NCBI GenBank assembly: GCA_900314585.1
Contig: OMVV01000007.1
Coordinates: 1-41,904 of the forward strand
Length of the DNA stretch: 41,904 bases
Source: an uncultured Erysipelotrichaceae bacterium
Lineage (GTDB): Bacteria; Bacillota_I; Bacilli_A; RFN20; CAG-826
Direction of reading: 5' to 3'
Part shown: positions 9,431-17,820 of the stretch, piece by piece
Layout of the letters: every line of letters starts with the position of its first letter
Numbering within the stretch: the stretch's first letter is position 1
Program-made: the position numbers and the translations under genes
Notes under the pieces: generated by a model
Seen by the model: the letters and a program-made list of their open reading frames with translations, nothing else
What the model was told of the DNA's origin: nothing
Database searches by the model: none

Positions 9431-10830
9431 GAAACTACCTCCTCATATAAGGCATAATATTTTTTCATCGATTCCACCCATGAACGATCAAGTGACATCG
9501 CTGTCTTAATCATTTCGTTCATTTTAGCGGAGTCACAATAATAAACATCTAAGGCTCGATCGAGCACCGCTCTCATAGAGAGAGCATCATAATATTGGAA
9601 AGTAAATCCATCTTTCTCAGCGTGCACAGTGTCCACAAGTCCGCCCGTCTCACGAGCGATTGGGAGCGTGCCATAGCGTTGCGCGGCAATTTGTCCGATA
9701 CCGCATGGTTCAAATAATGATGGCATCAAGAAGAAATCACATCCGGCATAAATCATATGCGCGAGCTCATCGTTGTAGCCAATATAGACCGCAACTTTAT
9801 CTGGATGAGCATCACGAAGTTCTTGGATGGCTCTTTCAAGTCCATATTCACCACTACCAAGGATAACGATATTGGCACCTCGATAAAGTAAATGCAAAGC
9901 ATTTTGAACGACTAAATCGATACCTTTTTGATATGTAAGACGAGAAACGATTCCAAATGTCGGAGCGAACTCATCCTTTAAACCCATACGTTGAAGCAGG
10001 GCTTTCTTGTTTTCGTTTTTGCCACGGATAAAGTTTTTAACAGAATATTTCATCGCGATACGGTTATCGTGTTCAGGATCAAATTCAACTGTATCCACTC
10101 CATTAAGAATTCCACAGAAATCATCTCTTCTAAATTCAAGAACATGACATAAGCCTTGTGAAAATTCTTCGGTTAATAATTCATTTCGATGAGTCGGAGA
10201 AACAGTTGTAATCTTATCTACAAAGTAGATTGCAGCTTTTAAAGTGGAGACCATTCCTTCAAAACGAACCGCTCCAGAATCATATAAATCAACGTCGAGA
10301 TTATATAAATCTCCCAGCGATTCGCGATTTAAATATCCTTTGAATGCTGGATTATGAATCGTTAAAACAAAGTGTGGACGGTTATCTTCGATTGGACGAA
10401 TCTTCATTAACACCGGTAACATGCCAGCTTGCCAATCGTGGACGTGAACGATATCTGGTTTAAGTCCATATTTAGCGATGACAACTTGAGCGGCCAATGC
10501 AAAATAGGCAAAACGCTCACCATCGTCATCATAACCATAAAGGTTATCTCGACCAAAATATTGTTCATTATCAATAAGATAATAATTTACTCCATCGATC
10601 AACTTATGGAAGATACCAATATATTGATGTCTCCAGGACATATCGACATAGTCATAACCTAAATAGGTTGCATCGATGTTTTTGTTTTTGATTTGTTTGT
10701 AAAAAGGGATGATGATCGAAACTTCATTCTTTGCTTTAGCAAGTTCGCGTGACAAAGAATAAACAACATCACCTAAACCACCACTTTTGATAAGTGGATT
10801 AGCTTCACTAGAGACATTAACGATTTTCAT
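9427..10830 (-). CDS. glgA: Glycogen synthase (ADP-glucose type)
   Basis: GlgA is a GT5 glycosyltransferase that extends alpha-1,4-glucan from ADP-glucose. The 467 residues show the N-terminal KSGGLGDVV (residues 16-24), with the KxGGL ADP-glucose binding motif. The C-terminal Rossmann domain has [16 protein letters not shown] and the retaining-GT site [19 protein letters not shown]. It starts directly after the glgD stop. It completes the glgC-glgD-glgA module for glycogen storage. No branching enzyme or phosphorylase is in the window. Confidence 0.95.
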   Translation of the reverse strand: MKIVNVSSEANPLIKSGGLGDVVYSLSRELAKAKNEVSIIIPFYKQIKNKNIDATYLGYDYVDMSWRHQYIGIFHKLIDGVNYYLIDNEQYFGRDNLYGYDDDGERFAYFALAAQVVIAKYGLKPDIVHVHDWQAGMLPVLMKIRPIEDNRPHFVLTIHNPAFKGYLNRESLGDLYNLDVDLYDSGAVRFEGMVSTLKAAIYFVDKITTVSPTHRNELLTEEFSQGLCHVLEFRRDDFCGILNGVDTVEFDPEHDNRIAMKYSVKNFIRGKNENKKALLQRMGLKDEFAPTFGIVSRLTYQKGIDLVVQNALHLLYRGANIVILGSGEYGLERAIQELRDAHPDKVAVYIGYNDELAHMIYAGCDFFLMPSLFEPCGIGQIAAQRYGTLPIARETGGLVDTVHAEKDGFTFQYYDALSMRAVLDRALDVYYCDSAKMNEMIKTAMSLDRSWVESMKKYYALYEEVVS

Positions 10831-11943
10831 TTATTTAACTTTCTTTCCTTGGGAAATATAAACTGGTTTATTTTCTTGACCGATAACATCATTTTCAATG
10901 ATTGAGTATTTATCAATGACAGCATGTTCAACATGGACACCATCTTTGATATGACATTTGGTCAAGATGATGGAGTTTTTAACTTCCGCTCCATCTTCGA
11001 TTTCGACATAACGGGAGATGATTGAGCTATCGACCTTTCCATTTACTATCGCTCCGTTAGCGATAAAGCAATTTCTAACTTTGGCTTTTGGGCCATAAAT
11101 TGCTGGTCTCGTATTGCGAGTGCATGTGAATATTGGCCAATCTTTGTTAAAGACTGAATCGGCAACATCAACATCAAAGAATTCAAATGAATACTTAACA
11201 AAGTTTTCAAATGAATCAAAACAACGGGCATAGCCTTCATATTTATAGCCGCACACCTTCTCTTCTTTTTCTTCAATGATTGTTTCAAGAAGCATACGGA
11301 GAGATGTCGCATCGCGATAATCGCGATGATTGAGCCATTTAAAGAATGATTCTTTGGACACGACATATGTACGTAATGACACATTCGCGTGTTTACGAGC
11401 ACCGGTATTTTTCTTGTAACTGACAATTTCATTGCCTTCTAACGTTAAAACGTTACTGGTTAAGAATGATTCATCAGCATTGTCGATTTCTTTATAAACA
11501 ATTGTTACTTCCGCTTCATTTTCTTCATGGAAGTCGATGACATCATTGAAATTAATTTGCGTTAAAATGTGCGCTGGTGCGATCGCGATGTAGTCGACAT
11601 CGACATCGTATAAAATCCAGTCGTTTTCTCTTAAGGCATTAAGGTCGGAATTATATTTTGGATCTTCGATCCCTTTTTCGTTGATTAATAAATTTTGACG
11701 ACCAATCTTGGTGTTATTGACCCATGTCTTCAAGGTTCCAACGTGCTTAGCAACACTTCGGAAATTGTCTTTAATTAAGACGTTGATTTCATCAATATGA
11801 GAATTGGTGAAGTTTGAAAGGGCAAAATCCATCAAAGCAAAACGACCTAAAAATGAGGTTGAACCTAAGGTTCTGCTTCTGGTTAAACCACCTAAAGATG
11901 GTGAATCATATAAGTTAACGATTCCTAATACTTTCTTACTCAT
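10831..11943 (-). CDS. glgD: GlgD, glucose-1-phosphate adenylyltransferase-like subunit
   Basis: GlgD pairs with GlgC in Firmicutes to form the heteromeric ADP-glucose pyrophosphorylase. In this 370-residue paralogue the GGKGTRL nucleotide-binding loop of GlgC is absent and replaced by SPSLGGLTRSR, as is usual for GlgD. The nucleotidyltransferase fold (about 1-250) and the left-handed beta-helix repeats (about 280-350, e.g. GAIVNGKVDSSIIS) remain. It overlaps glgC by 8 bases, with GGAAGG about nine bases before its ATG. The role as a modulatory subunit is known for the family, not shown here. Confidence 0.9.
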   Translation of the reverse strand: MSKKVLGIVNLYDSPSLGGLTRSRTLGSTSFLGRFALMDFALSNFTNSHIDEINVLIKDNFRSVAKHVGTLKTWVNNTKIGRQNLLINEKGIEDPKYNSDLNALRENDWILYDVDVDYIAIAPAHILTQINFNDVIDFHEENEAEVTIVYKEIDNADESFLTSNVLTLEGNEIVSYKKNTGARKHANVSLRTYVVSKESFFKWLNHRDYRDATSLRMLLETIIEEKEEKVCGYKYEGYARCFDSFENFVKYSFEFFDVDVADSVFNKDWPIFTCTRNTRPAIYGPKAKVRNCFIANGAIVNGKVDSSIISRYVEIEDGAEVKNSIILTKCHIKDGVHVEHAVIDKYSIIENDVIGQENKPVYISQGKKVK

Positions 11944-13072
11944 GTGCTTTCACCTTCCTTGCATATAAAACAACGTTGCCATTTTCACCAACGACATTGT
12001 CGTCTTCATAAATAACTGAATCTGGAGCGACCACTGCATTTTTCACGATCGCGTTTTTCTTAATCGTGACGTTTGGCATGACGACGCTATCTTCGACGAC
12101 TGCGCCACGCTCAATGTAGACGCCATCAGAAATAACGGACTTTTTAACTTTTCCTAAGATAACTGCGCCCTGATTAACAAGTGAATCAGAAAGCGATGCG
12201 CTCTTACCGATATATTGAGGTGTGGACCATGTATCAGCAGAATAAATCTTTAATCCACCCATGATTTTATCGAAATTTAGATCAACCTTATCGGAGATTA
12301 AATCCATATTAGCTTCATGGAGAGATTTGATGGTACCAACATCTTTCCAATAGCCTTTATATTTATAAGCTGTCAATATTTTTCCTTCGGAAAGAAGCAT
12401 TGGGATAATGTTCTTACCAAAGTCATGATCACTGTTTTCATTTTGCGCGTCTTTAAGAAGGGCTCTTCTAAGAACACGGTATGAGAAAATGTAAATGCCC
12501 ATCGATGCTAAATTGCTAGTTGGATGAGCGGGTTTTTCTTGGAATTCAACAATTCGATCTTTTTTGTCCGCTACTAAAATGCCAAAGCGGGATGCTTCTT
12601 CAATTGGAACTTCATAGACTGCAATCGTGCAATCCGCGTTCTTTTCAATATGTTGTTCAAGCATCGCATCATATGTTGTGGAATATATGTGGTCACCTGA
12701 AAGAATGAGGACATATTGTGGATCACATTGATCAAGGAAATCGATATTTGCATAAATTGCATCAGCGGTTCCTTTATACCATGATAATCCTTCTTCAGTT
12801 TGTCTAGGTGCGAGCGTTGTTGTAAGTGAACGCACGCCATTAAGACCCCATTTCTCTCCGTTACCGATGTATTCATCAAGCGATACTGATTCGTATTGCA
12901 TCAAAACACCAACGGTGTCGATATGGGAATTCGCACAATTTGATAACGGGAAATCAATAATGCGGTATTTTGCGCCAAAACTAACGGCAGGTTTAGCGAC
13001 TTTCTTTGTCAATGCTTCTAGTCTGGTACCTTTACCACCAGCCAAAATCATTGCGACCATCTTCTGTGACAT
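11936..13072 (-). CDS. glgC: Glucose-1-phosphate adenylyltransferase
   Basis: GlgC makes ADP-glucose from glucose-1-phosphate and ATP, the committed step of glycogen synthesis. The 378 residues begin with MILAGGKGTRLEALT (nucleotide loop). They contain WYKGTADAIYANI, LSGDHIY (metal-binding Asp) and VEFQEKPAHP, and end in beta-helix repeats. It is the first gene of an eight-gene operon running to pncB at 3165. An AAGGA site lies six bases before the ATG. A TG-extended -10 at 13125-13133 gives a leader of about 45 bases. Confidence 0.95.
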   Translation of the reverse strand: MSQKMVAMILAGGKGTRLEALTKKVAKPAVSFGAKYRIIDFPLSNCANSHIDTVGVLMQYESVSLDEYIGNGEKWGLNGVRSLTTTLAPRQTEEGLSWYKGTADAIYANIDFLDQCDPQYVLILSGDHIYSTTYDAMLEQHIEKNADCTIAVYEVPIEEASRFGILVADKKDRIVEFQEKPAHPTSNLASMGIYIFSYRVLRRALLKDAQNENSDHDFGKNIIPMLLSEGKILTAYKYKGYWKDVGTIKSLHEANMDLISDKVDLNFDKIMGGLKIYSADTWSTPQYIGKSASLSDSLVNQGAVILGKVKKSVISDGVYIERGAVVEDSVVMPNVTIKKNAIVKNAVVAPDSVIYEDDNVVGENGNVVLYARKVKAHE

Positions 13073-13124
13073 AATTCATCCTTTTCCTTTTAGCAGACAA
13101 AAAATATATTTTTTTGCCTACAAA

Positions 13125-13133
13125 AGTATATCA
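13125..13133 (-). promoter_or_regulatory. Putative promoter of the glgC-pncB operon
   Basis: On the minus strand TGATATACT is an extended -10 (TGn plus TATACT) that would start transcription near 13118. No good -35 is visible at 17 bases. The roughly 45-base leader contains an A/T palindrome (13098-13116) and then a normal Shine-Dalgarno. Confidence 0.45.
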
Positions 13134-13190
13134 CGACTTATCGCGTGAGTGTACATATAAAGAAAAAGAATCAAAGATTCTTGATTTTCT

Positions 13191-13218
13191 TTTCACTTAC
13201 GAGGAAAATTGCTAAAAT
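13191..13218 (+). promoter_or_regulatory. Promoter with -10 seven bases from the start codon (leaderless type)
   Basis: TTTCAC (13191-13196), a 16-base spacer and the extended -10 TGc-TAAAAT (hexamer 13213-13218) precede the ATG at 13226 by seven bases. The expected transcription start falls at or just before the ATG, and no Shine-Dalgarno is present, so a leaderless mRNA is predicted. Confidence 0.6.
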
Positions 13219-13225
13219 ACAACAT

Positions 13226-13690
13226 ATGGCAAGAAAAGAAGATGATGGCAAGCTTCATGTCTCTGCTCCAAGAATCATTTTAATCTTCACTGGTTTGTTC
13301 TTGGTGATGGACGCAATTTTCTACATTTCTTTTCAACACGATCAATTCTGGCCATTTAATCTTTCGTTCTATATTTACACACCTATTTTACTCGGTATTT
13401 CTGGTTTATTTTGCTATCTCACAATTCACTCTACTTATTATGAGATCGATAAGCACAAATTGGTGCACACAAAATTAGGCCAAGTTAAGGAATATTATTG
13501 GAAAGATGTCATTTATATAAATGAGAAATGGTCTATAAAGCACAAGATGATGCTCTTTTATATGGCTGATGGAAAAGAGCGATATTTAGCCTTCGATAAA
13601 GAGGGTTTAATCTACGAATATGCGCTAAAATACGGGCATCTAATTTCTGAGGAAGAATTTCTCGCTCGTTTCCCAAAAGCAAGACTATAG
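13226..13690 (+). CDS. Small membrane protein with a PH-like cytoplasmic domain
   Basis: The 154-residue protein has a charged N-terminus, two hydrophobic segments (about 15-35 and 48-68) and a soluble C-terminal part (about 70-154). The soluble part has the beta-strand pattern YYEIDKHKLVHTKLGQVKEY followed by DVIYINEK and ends with acidic and aromatic helices. This resembles bacterial PH-domain membrane proteins (bPH2/YdbT-like), a family without a fixed function. The ATG at 13226 was chosen because the promoter is immediately upstream; an in-frame ATG at 13145 would lie before it and lacks a binding site. It is divergent from glgC and upstream of rpmB. Confidence 0.65.
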   Translation: MARKEDDGKLHVSAPRIILIFTGLFLVMDAIFYISFQHDQFWPFNLSFYIYTPILLGISGLFCYLTIHSTYYEIDKHKLVHTKLGQVKEYYWKDVIYINEKWSIKHKMMLFYMADGKERYLAFDKEGLIYEYALKYGHLISEEEFLARFPKARL

Positions 13691-13719
13691 TTTACAACGT
13701 CAAATACTTTTGATAAAAT
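13691..13719 (+). promoter_or_regulatory. rpmB promoter
   Basis: TTTACA (13691-13696), a 17-base spacer and the extended -10 TGa-TAAAAT (hexamer 13714-13719) form a strong sigma-A promoter. The start near 13726 leaves a leader of about 26 bases that includes an AGAGGG ribosome-binding site. The -35 directly follows the stop codon of the preceding gene. Confidence 0.7.
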
Positions 13720-13751
13720 ACACAATGCTTTTATAAAAAGAGGGTAAAGTT

Positions 13752-13940
13752 ATGTCAAGAAAATGCCAAATCTCAGGAGTCGGTCCAAAAAGCGGAAACG
13801 CTCGTTCCCACTCCAACATTGCAACACGTCGTGTCTGGAATGCCAACTTACAAAAATATAAAATCAACATCAATGGCAAAATGGTCACTGTTAAAATGAC
13901 CGCTAGAGCGCATCGTGCTTTAGTTAAAAACGCTAAGTAA
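13752..13940 (+). CDS. rpmB: 50S ribosomal protein L28
   Basis: The 62 residues match L28 over the full length: an N-terminal SRKCQISGVGPKSGN, the basic SHSNIATRRVW, and a C-terminal TARAHRALVK. It is a large-subunit protein. The first Cys of SRKCQ is kept but the second zinc cysteine pair of some L28s is absent. The short leader with AGAGGG and the strong promoter fit high expression. Its position beyond rpe preserves the Bacillus rpe-to-rpmB neighbourhood, although here it is on the opposite strand. Confidence 0.97.
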   Translation: MSRKCQISGVGPKSGNARSHSNIATRRVWNANLQKYKININGKMVTVKMTARAHRALVKNAK

Positions 13941-13960
13941 TTAGTTGATGTTATGATATT

Positions 13961-13983
13961 AAGGATACTTCGTATCCTTTTTA
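13961..13983 (+). terminator. rpmB terminator
   Basis: AAGGATAC (13961-13968), the loop TTC and GTATCCTT (13972-13979) form a perfect 8-bp stem followed by a T-rich tail. It serves rpmB. The minus-strand membrane-protein gene ends at 13986, so the same hairpin may weakly stop the converging operon. Confidence 0.85.
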
Positions 13984-13985
13984 TT

Positions 13986-14678
13986 TTACTTTAATAAGGA
14001 AATTAAGAAGATAATTTCACCGAGAACTGATAAGCAAAGAGTGAGCCATTCGGTTAATGCAAGAATGAAAACTTTACCTCTTGAATAAGACTTTTCTCCA
14101 TCTGGATTATCGTGTTCTTCAAGCTTAGCCCAATTCTTTAACTTTGGATTGATCGCTAAAGCTAACATAGAAATGGCGAGGAGCCCGCTAACGACTGCAC
14201 ACACAAGTGAAATAGGGTGTTGAGTTGCGGTTTCCATATAGTTTTTATAAACAAGAACTGACAAGAGAGTTGCTAAAGCATTTGCTAAAAGCGCGAGTGA
14301 CATTGCAACCGTCACCAAAATCATGTGTGTTTTTGTGTATCTAGCGTCAAAGAAGAACAATAAACAATTGCAAATTGCTGTTAAACCAAAGACGCAAGTG
14401 ATGAGAATAGTTAAAAATCCAAGATCTCCAAACTCAGAGATCAAAGGAGTAATGACAAATAATGGAGCAAAAGATAAAGCAGTCAAAATATAAAGAAGTG
14501 GTTTAAAAACTGGGACACTTTTTTCGCTATCCTTCAAGAATTCAAACGGGAAATTTCTGAGTGGAGAAAATTCCTTGTTTCTGAAGGCTGAATTGACAAA
14601 CAAAAGAACGGCAATTGTAACTGCCATAATTCCAATCGCAGAGATTGTAAAAATCCAAATTAAATTAGGTGTAATCAT
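13986..14678 (-). CDS. Multi-pass membrane protein of unknown function
   Basis: This 230-residue protein has about six hydrophobic segments (roughly 6-28, 58-80, 86-110, 118-142, 154-178 and 203-229). A polar loop between the last two (LKNWAKLEEHDNPDGEKSYS) is probably cytoplasmic. I do not recognise a family and see no catalytic motif. It overlaps rpe by four bases (ATGA), so it is the coupled last gene of the gmk operon. In Bacillus a thiamine pyrophosphokinase gene follows rpe; nothing here resembles that enzyme. Confidence 0.75.
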   Translation of the reverse strand: MITPNLIWIFTISAIGIMAVTIAVLLFVNSAFRNKEFSPLRNFPFEFLKDSEKSVPVFKPLLYILTALSFAPLFVITPLISEFGDLGFLTILITCVFGLTAICNCLLFFFDARYTKTHMILVTVAMSLALLANALATLLSVLVYKNYMETATQHPISLVCAVVSGLLAISMLALAINPKLKNWAKLEEHDNPDGEKSYSRGKVFILALTEWLTLCLSVLGEIIFLISLLK

Positions 14679-15328
14679 CGAAGTAATTTAACCCTTTCTT
14701 CAAAGTCATCATGACCGAATAAATATGAGCCGGCAACAAGGATGTCAGCGCCAGCTTTACGACATCTTTTTCCGGTCTTATCATTAATTCCACCATCGAC
14801 CTCAATTAAGCAATTAAATCGATTTTTGTCGATAATTTTTCGTAATTTGCGAATTTTTCGTAATGCGCTTGGCATAAACTTTTGGCCGCCTTTTCCAGGC
14901 TCAACTGACATGACTAAAACAAGGTCTAATTTTCCTAATAGAGACTCAATTGCTGAGACATCAGTCATTGGTTTAATTGAAAGACCAGCTTTGCATTTCA
15001 TTTTATGTAACGTATCAATAATTTTCTCAGCTTCTTTTTCGTCTTTAACTGCTTCGATATGGAAGGTAACTAAATCAGCACCGCAACCAACAAACATTGG
15101 TGCTTCAATCTCAGGATCAGCGACCATAATGTGAACGTCGTTAATCATCTTGTGAGATTTAGCGTGTGCTTTAACTTCGGATGCTTTAAAAGATGTGTTA
15201 GGAACAAATTTTCCATCCATGATATCCCAGTGGATGTATTCTGCTCCAGCTGCTTCGGCAGTTTTAATCTCATCTTGGAGATGATTTTTATTTGCGGCAA
15301 GTAGGCTTGGTGATACGTAGTTGTTCAT
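14675..15328 (-). CDS. rpe: Ribulose-phosphate 3-epimerase
   Basis: Rpe interconverts ribulose-5-phosphate and xylulose-5-phosphate in the pentose phosphate pathway. The 217-residue TIM barrel shows VSPSLLAANKNHLQDEI at the N-terminus, HWDIMDGKFVPN with the catalytic Asp and metal site, NDVHIMVADPE, VMSVEPGKGGQKFMP, and a C-terminal EVDGGIN then AGADILVAGS. It overlaps both rsgA and the downstream membrane-protein gene by four bases. Confidence 0.97.
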   Translation of the reverse strand: MNNYVSPSLLAANKNHLQDEIKTAEAAGAEYIHWDIMDGKFVPNTSFKASEVKAHAKSHKMINDVHIMVADPEIEAPMFVGCGADLVTFHIEAVKDEKEAEKIIDTLHKMKCKAGLSIKPMTDVSAIESLLGKLDLVLVMSVEPGKGGQKFMPSALRKIRKLRKIIDKNRFNCLIEVDGGINDKTGKRCRKAGADILVAGSYLFGHDDFEERVKLLR

Positions 15329-16191
15329 TTGTTATACCTCGTAATCTTATAAGGAAGAGAATTTAGTAATTTAATATATGCTTCATAACCTTCTTTAGAA
15401 AGGTTGCCTTTAGATATTTCTTCTTTTATTTTACATTGTTTTTCGTTTTGATGCAGACAATTTGAAAAATAGCATTCGGTGTATATATTCCCATAGCCTG
15501 GGAAATAATGCGCTAAGTCTTCTTTGAAGATATTTAAATCTAGCGATGAAAATCCTGGAGTATCTCCAATATATCCATCTTCATAAGGAAGGAGGATGAC
15601 TTCTTTGGTTTGATGTTTGCCTCTACCAAGAGCTGTGGAATAGTCCCCAATCTTTCTTTCAAAATGTGGATCAATATGATTGATGTTAGAAGATTTTCCA
15701 ACACCAGTTTGACCCATAAAGATAATTGTCTTACCTTTAATATCGTTTTTAAAACGTGCAAATTCCTCATTATTATCTTTAGATAAGTAGTAAACGTCAA
15801 AACCAAGTTTGTTTAAATCAGACTTGAGTGAATCGAGATGAGAGAAATCCATAAGCATATCAACCTTGGTAAATGCCACTGCGGCTTTAATCTCATTCAT
15901 ATTTGCATAGGTCAAAAACTTATAGAGAAGTTCAACCGATAATTCCGGTTCAACTACTGACATCGTAATAATAAGTAAATCAACATTGGAGACCTTAGGT
16001 CTAATTAGTTCATTCTTTCGTTCGTCGATTGCTTCGATAACCATGTCATCAGTGTTAAAAATGACATTATCACCCACAAGTAATTTTTGATTCTTATGAC
16101 GAAAGATTCCTTTAGGAAATAAACGATAATTAACTCCGTCGCAATTAACGACGTAAACTCCACCAACAGTTGAAAGTATTTTTCCGTTCAT
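15325..16191 (-). CDS. rsgA: Ribosome small-subunit-dependent GTPase A
   Basis: RsgA is a circularly permuted GTPase that assists late 30S maturation. In 288 residues it has an OB-fold N-terminus (1-65), G4 AFTKVD (106-111), the P-loop GQTGVGKSS (160-168) and G3 DTPG (210-213). A C-terminal zinc site contains Cys240, Cys245, His247 and Cys253. The G4-G1-G3 order is the family hallmark. It overlaps prkC by one base and rpe by four. Confidence 0.96.
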   Translation of the reverse strand: MNGKILSTVGGVYVVNCDGVNYRLFPKGIFRHKNQKLLVGDNVIFNTDDMVIEAIDERKNELIRPKVSNVDLLIITMSVVEPELSVELLYKFLTYANMNEIKAAVAFTKVDMLMDFSHLDSLKSDLNKLGFDVYYLSKDNNEEFARFKNDIKGKTIIFMGQTGVGKSSNINHIDPHFERKIGDYSTALGRGKHQTKEVILLPYEDGYIGDTPGFSSLDLNIFKEDLAHYFPGYGNIYTECYFSNCLHQNEKQCKIKEEISKGNLSKEGYEAYIKLLNSLPYKITRYNK

Positions 16192-17069
16192 TATTTAAAA
16201 CCAAAGAACCTCTTTAGGAAATTACGTTTTTCTTTGAAATTATCTTTGTTTTGCATTGATAACTTCACTGCTGCTAACATCTCATCAGCGCTTTTATATC
16301 GATCTTTAGGATTCTTTCGACATGCCTTTTGAATAATTCGGTCGATTTCCTTAGAAATCTGTGGATTATATTTGGTTACACTTGGGAACGGTTTCTTAAT
16401 ATGTGCAATCGCGATATCTATCGCATGTCCAGTCTCATATGGAAGACGTCCAGTAATAAGTTGGAAGAAAGTAACACCAATTGAATAAATGTCAGATTGG
16501 ATTGTTGCAGATTGTCCTGAACAAACTTCAGGCGCTAAATAGAAAACCGAACCCATAATTCCTTCTTCAGTTTTGGTTTCATCGATACGAGAATCCACCG
16601 CTATGCCAAAGTCGGACAACTTAATTGTTCCGTTTGATAAATAGAAAATGTTTTGTGGTTTAATGTCACGATGAATAATGCCGTTTTTATGAATGTAACT
16701 AACAGCGTCAAGAAGCTGCACCATAATTTCACAAGCTTCATAGACATTAATTTGAGTTAAGAATTCAAGCTTTTCAAACAATGTTTGACCTTTGATATAT
16801 TCATACGCCATCCACGGACGTGATTCATGAACACCTTGGTCAAAAACTTGAATGATGTTTGGATGATGCATTGAAGCACATGCTCTAACTTCGTTTTCAA
16901 AGCGAACAATATTGTCTGGGTTATCAAGCAAGTCCTCACGCATTATCTTAATCGCGACAACTCTTTTTAAAATTTGATCGTTGGCTTCAAAAACTTCCGC
17001 CATACCACCGGTACCGATACGGGAAGTAATATGATAACGATCGCCGATATAATCACCAATCTTAATCAT
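16191..17069 (-). CDS. prkC: Hanks-type Ser/Thr kinase, PrkC-like, kinase domain only
   Basis: The 292-residue protein is a complete Hanks kinase. It has the glycine loop GTGGMAEVF (19-27), catalytic VAIK (Lys41), HRDIKPQN (133-140, Asp135), DFG (153-155) and APE (179-181). After about residue 275 only a basic, aromatic tail remains (KRNFLKRFFGFK). There is no transmembrane helix and there are no extracellular PASTA repeats, whereas Bacillus PrkC is over 600 residues with three PASTA domains. Loss of the peptidoglycan sensor fits a wall-less or wall-poor cell (inference). The partner phosphatase prpC overlaps upstream by eight bases, so the pair is co-translated. Confidence 0.93.
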   Translation of the reverse strand: MIKIGDYIGDRYHITSRIGTGGMAEVFEANDQILKRVVAIKIMREDLLDNPDNIVRFENEVRACASMHHPNIIQVFDQGVHESRPWMAYEYIKGQTLFEKLEFLTQINVYEACEIMVQLLDAVSYIHKNGIIHRDIKPQNIFYLSNGTIKLSDFGIAVDSRIDETKTEEGIMGSVFYLAPEVCSGQSATIQSDIYSIGVTFFQLITGRLPYETGHAIDIAIAHIKKPFPSVTKYNPQISKEIDRIIQKACRKNPKDRYKSADEMLAAVKLSMQNKDNFKEKRNFLKRFFGFK

Positions 17070-17820
17070 GACGATATGCCTCCCAATATGCTATTCCGAT
17101 GTTATCGGTGCCACCATTGCTTTTAGCAACACCAATCAAAGTATCAATCTTTTGATCGATTCTTTCAGTAGTTGATAACACACTTCTAATTTCAGCTTCG
17201 GTCGCATTGTTGTATAGTCCATCAGAGCAAAGTAAAATTGATAGACCATTATTTGGATAAGTTTTGATTTCAAAACTTGGAGAAGGGAAAGTACCAATCG
17301 CATTCATTAAAATGTGACGTTGAGATGATGTTTCCATTTCTTCTTCAGAGATCTTACCAGTATGGTAAAGATATTTAACGTAAGTTTGATCTTCGGTTAA
17401 TGGTTCAAGACGACTCTTACGAACAAAATATGCTCTTGAATCTCCAGCATTAACAACATAAACCATATCGTGATATAAAAGAGCGAACACGACGGTTGTG
17501 CCCATATCTTTATAGGCCGGATCAGATTGTCCTTTATCAAAGATAACTTTGTTTACTTTTCGCATTGTCTTTGAAATCCAACTGCGAACTGTCACATACG
17601 AGACGAATCCATTCTTTTGACGGAATTCGTTACTGATGACATCGATGGCAAGTTTTGAGGCAAGATCGCCCTTGTTGTGACCACCCATACCATCGCATAC
17701 GCATAATAAAACGTTTCCTGATGCATTAATCAATGCAACAGCTTGGTCTTCGTTGGTTTTACGAACTAGACCAATATCGGTTTTACTAGCGAATTGACCT
17801 TTGTACTTTACACCTTTCAT
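17062..17820 (-). CDS. prpC: PP2C-family Ser/Thr protein phosphatase
   Basis: PrpC reverses PrkC phosphorylation. The 252 residues have the PP2C metal-binding motifs: VCDGMGGHNKGD (about 41-52), TTVVFALL, VNAGDSRAYF, LLCSDGLYN near 207, and GGTDNIG near 236. The protein is soluble and standard in length. Its ATG overlaps the rlmN TGA stop, and its end overlaps prkC by eight bases. Confidence 0.95.
   Translation of the reverse strand: MKGVKYKGQFASKTDIGLVRKTNEDQAVALINASGNVLLCVCDGMGGHNKGDLASKLAIDVISNEFRQKNGFVSYVTVRSWISKTMRKVNKVIFDKGQSDPAYKDMGTTVVFALLYHDMVYVVNAGDSRAYFVRKSRLEPLTEDQTYVKYLYHTGKISEEEMETSSQRHILMNAIGTFPSPSFEIKTYPNNGLSILLCSDGLYNNATEAEIRSVLSTTERIDQKIDTLIGVAKSNGGTDNIGIAYWEAYRHD

Noticed and set aside
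11046-11432. 128-residue open frame inside glgD
   Set aside because: It is a shadow of glgD in another frame with no start signals and no recognisable product.
13096-13118. A/T-rich palindrome in the glgC leader as a terminator or riboswitch
   Set aside because: The stem is nearly all A-T with no G-C core or conserved aptamer features; it is probably just an AT-rich upstream region.
13145-13225. Longer N-terminus for the PH-like membrane protein, starting at the ATG at 13145
   Set aside because: The strong extended -10 lies at 13213-13218, inside this extension, and no ribosome binding site precedes 13145.
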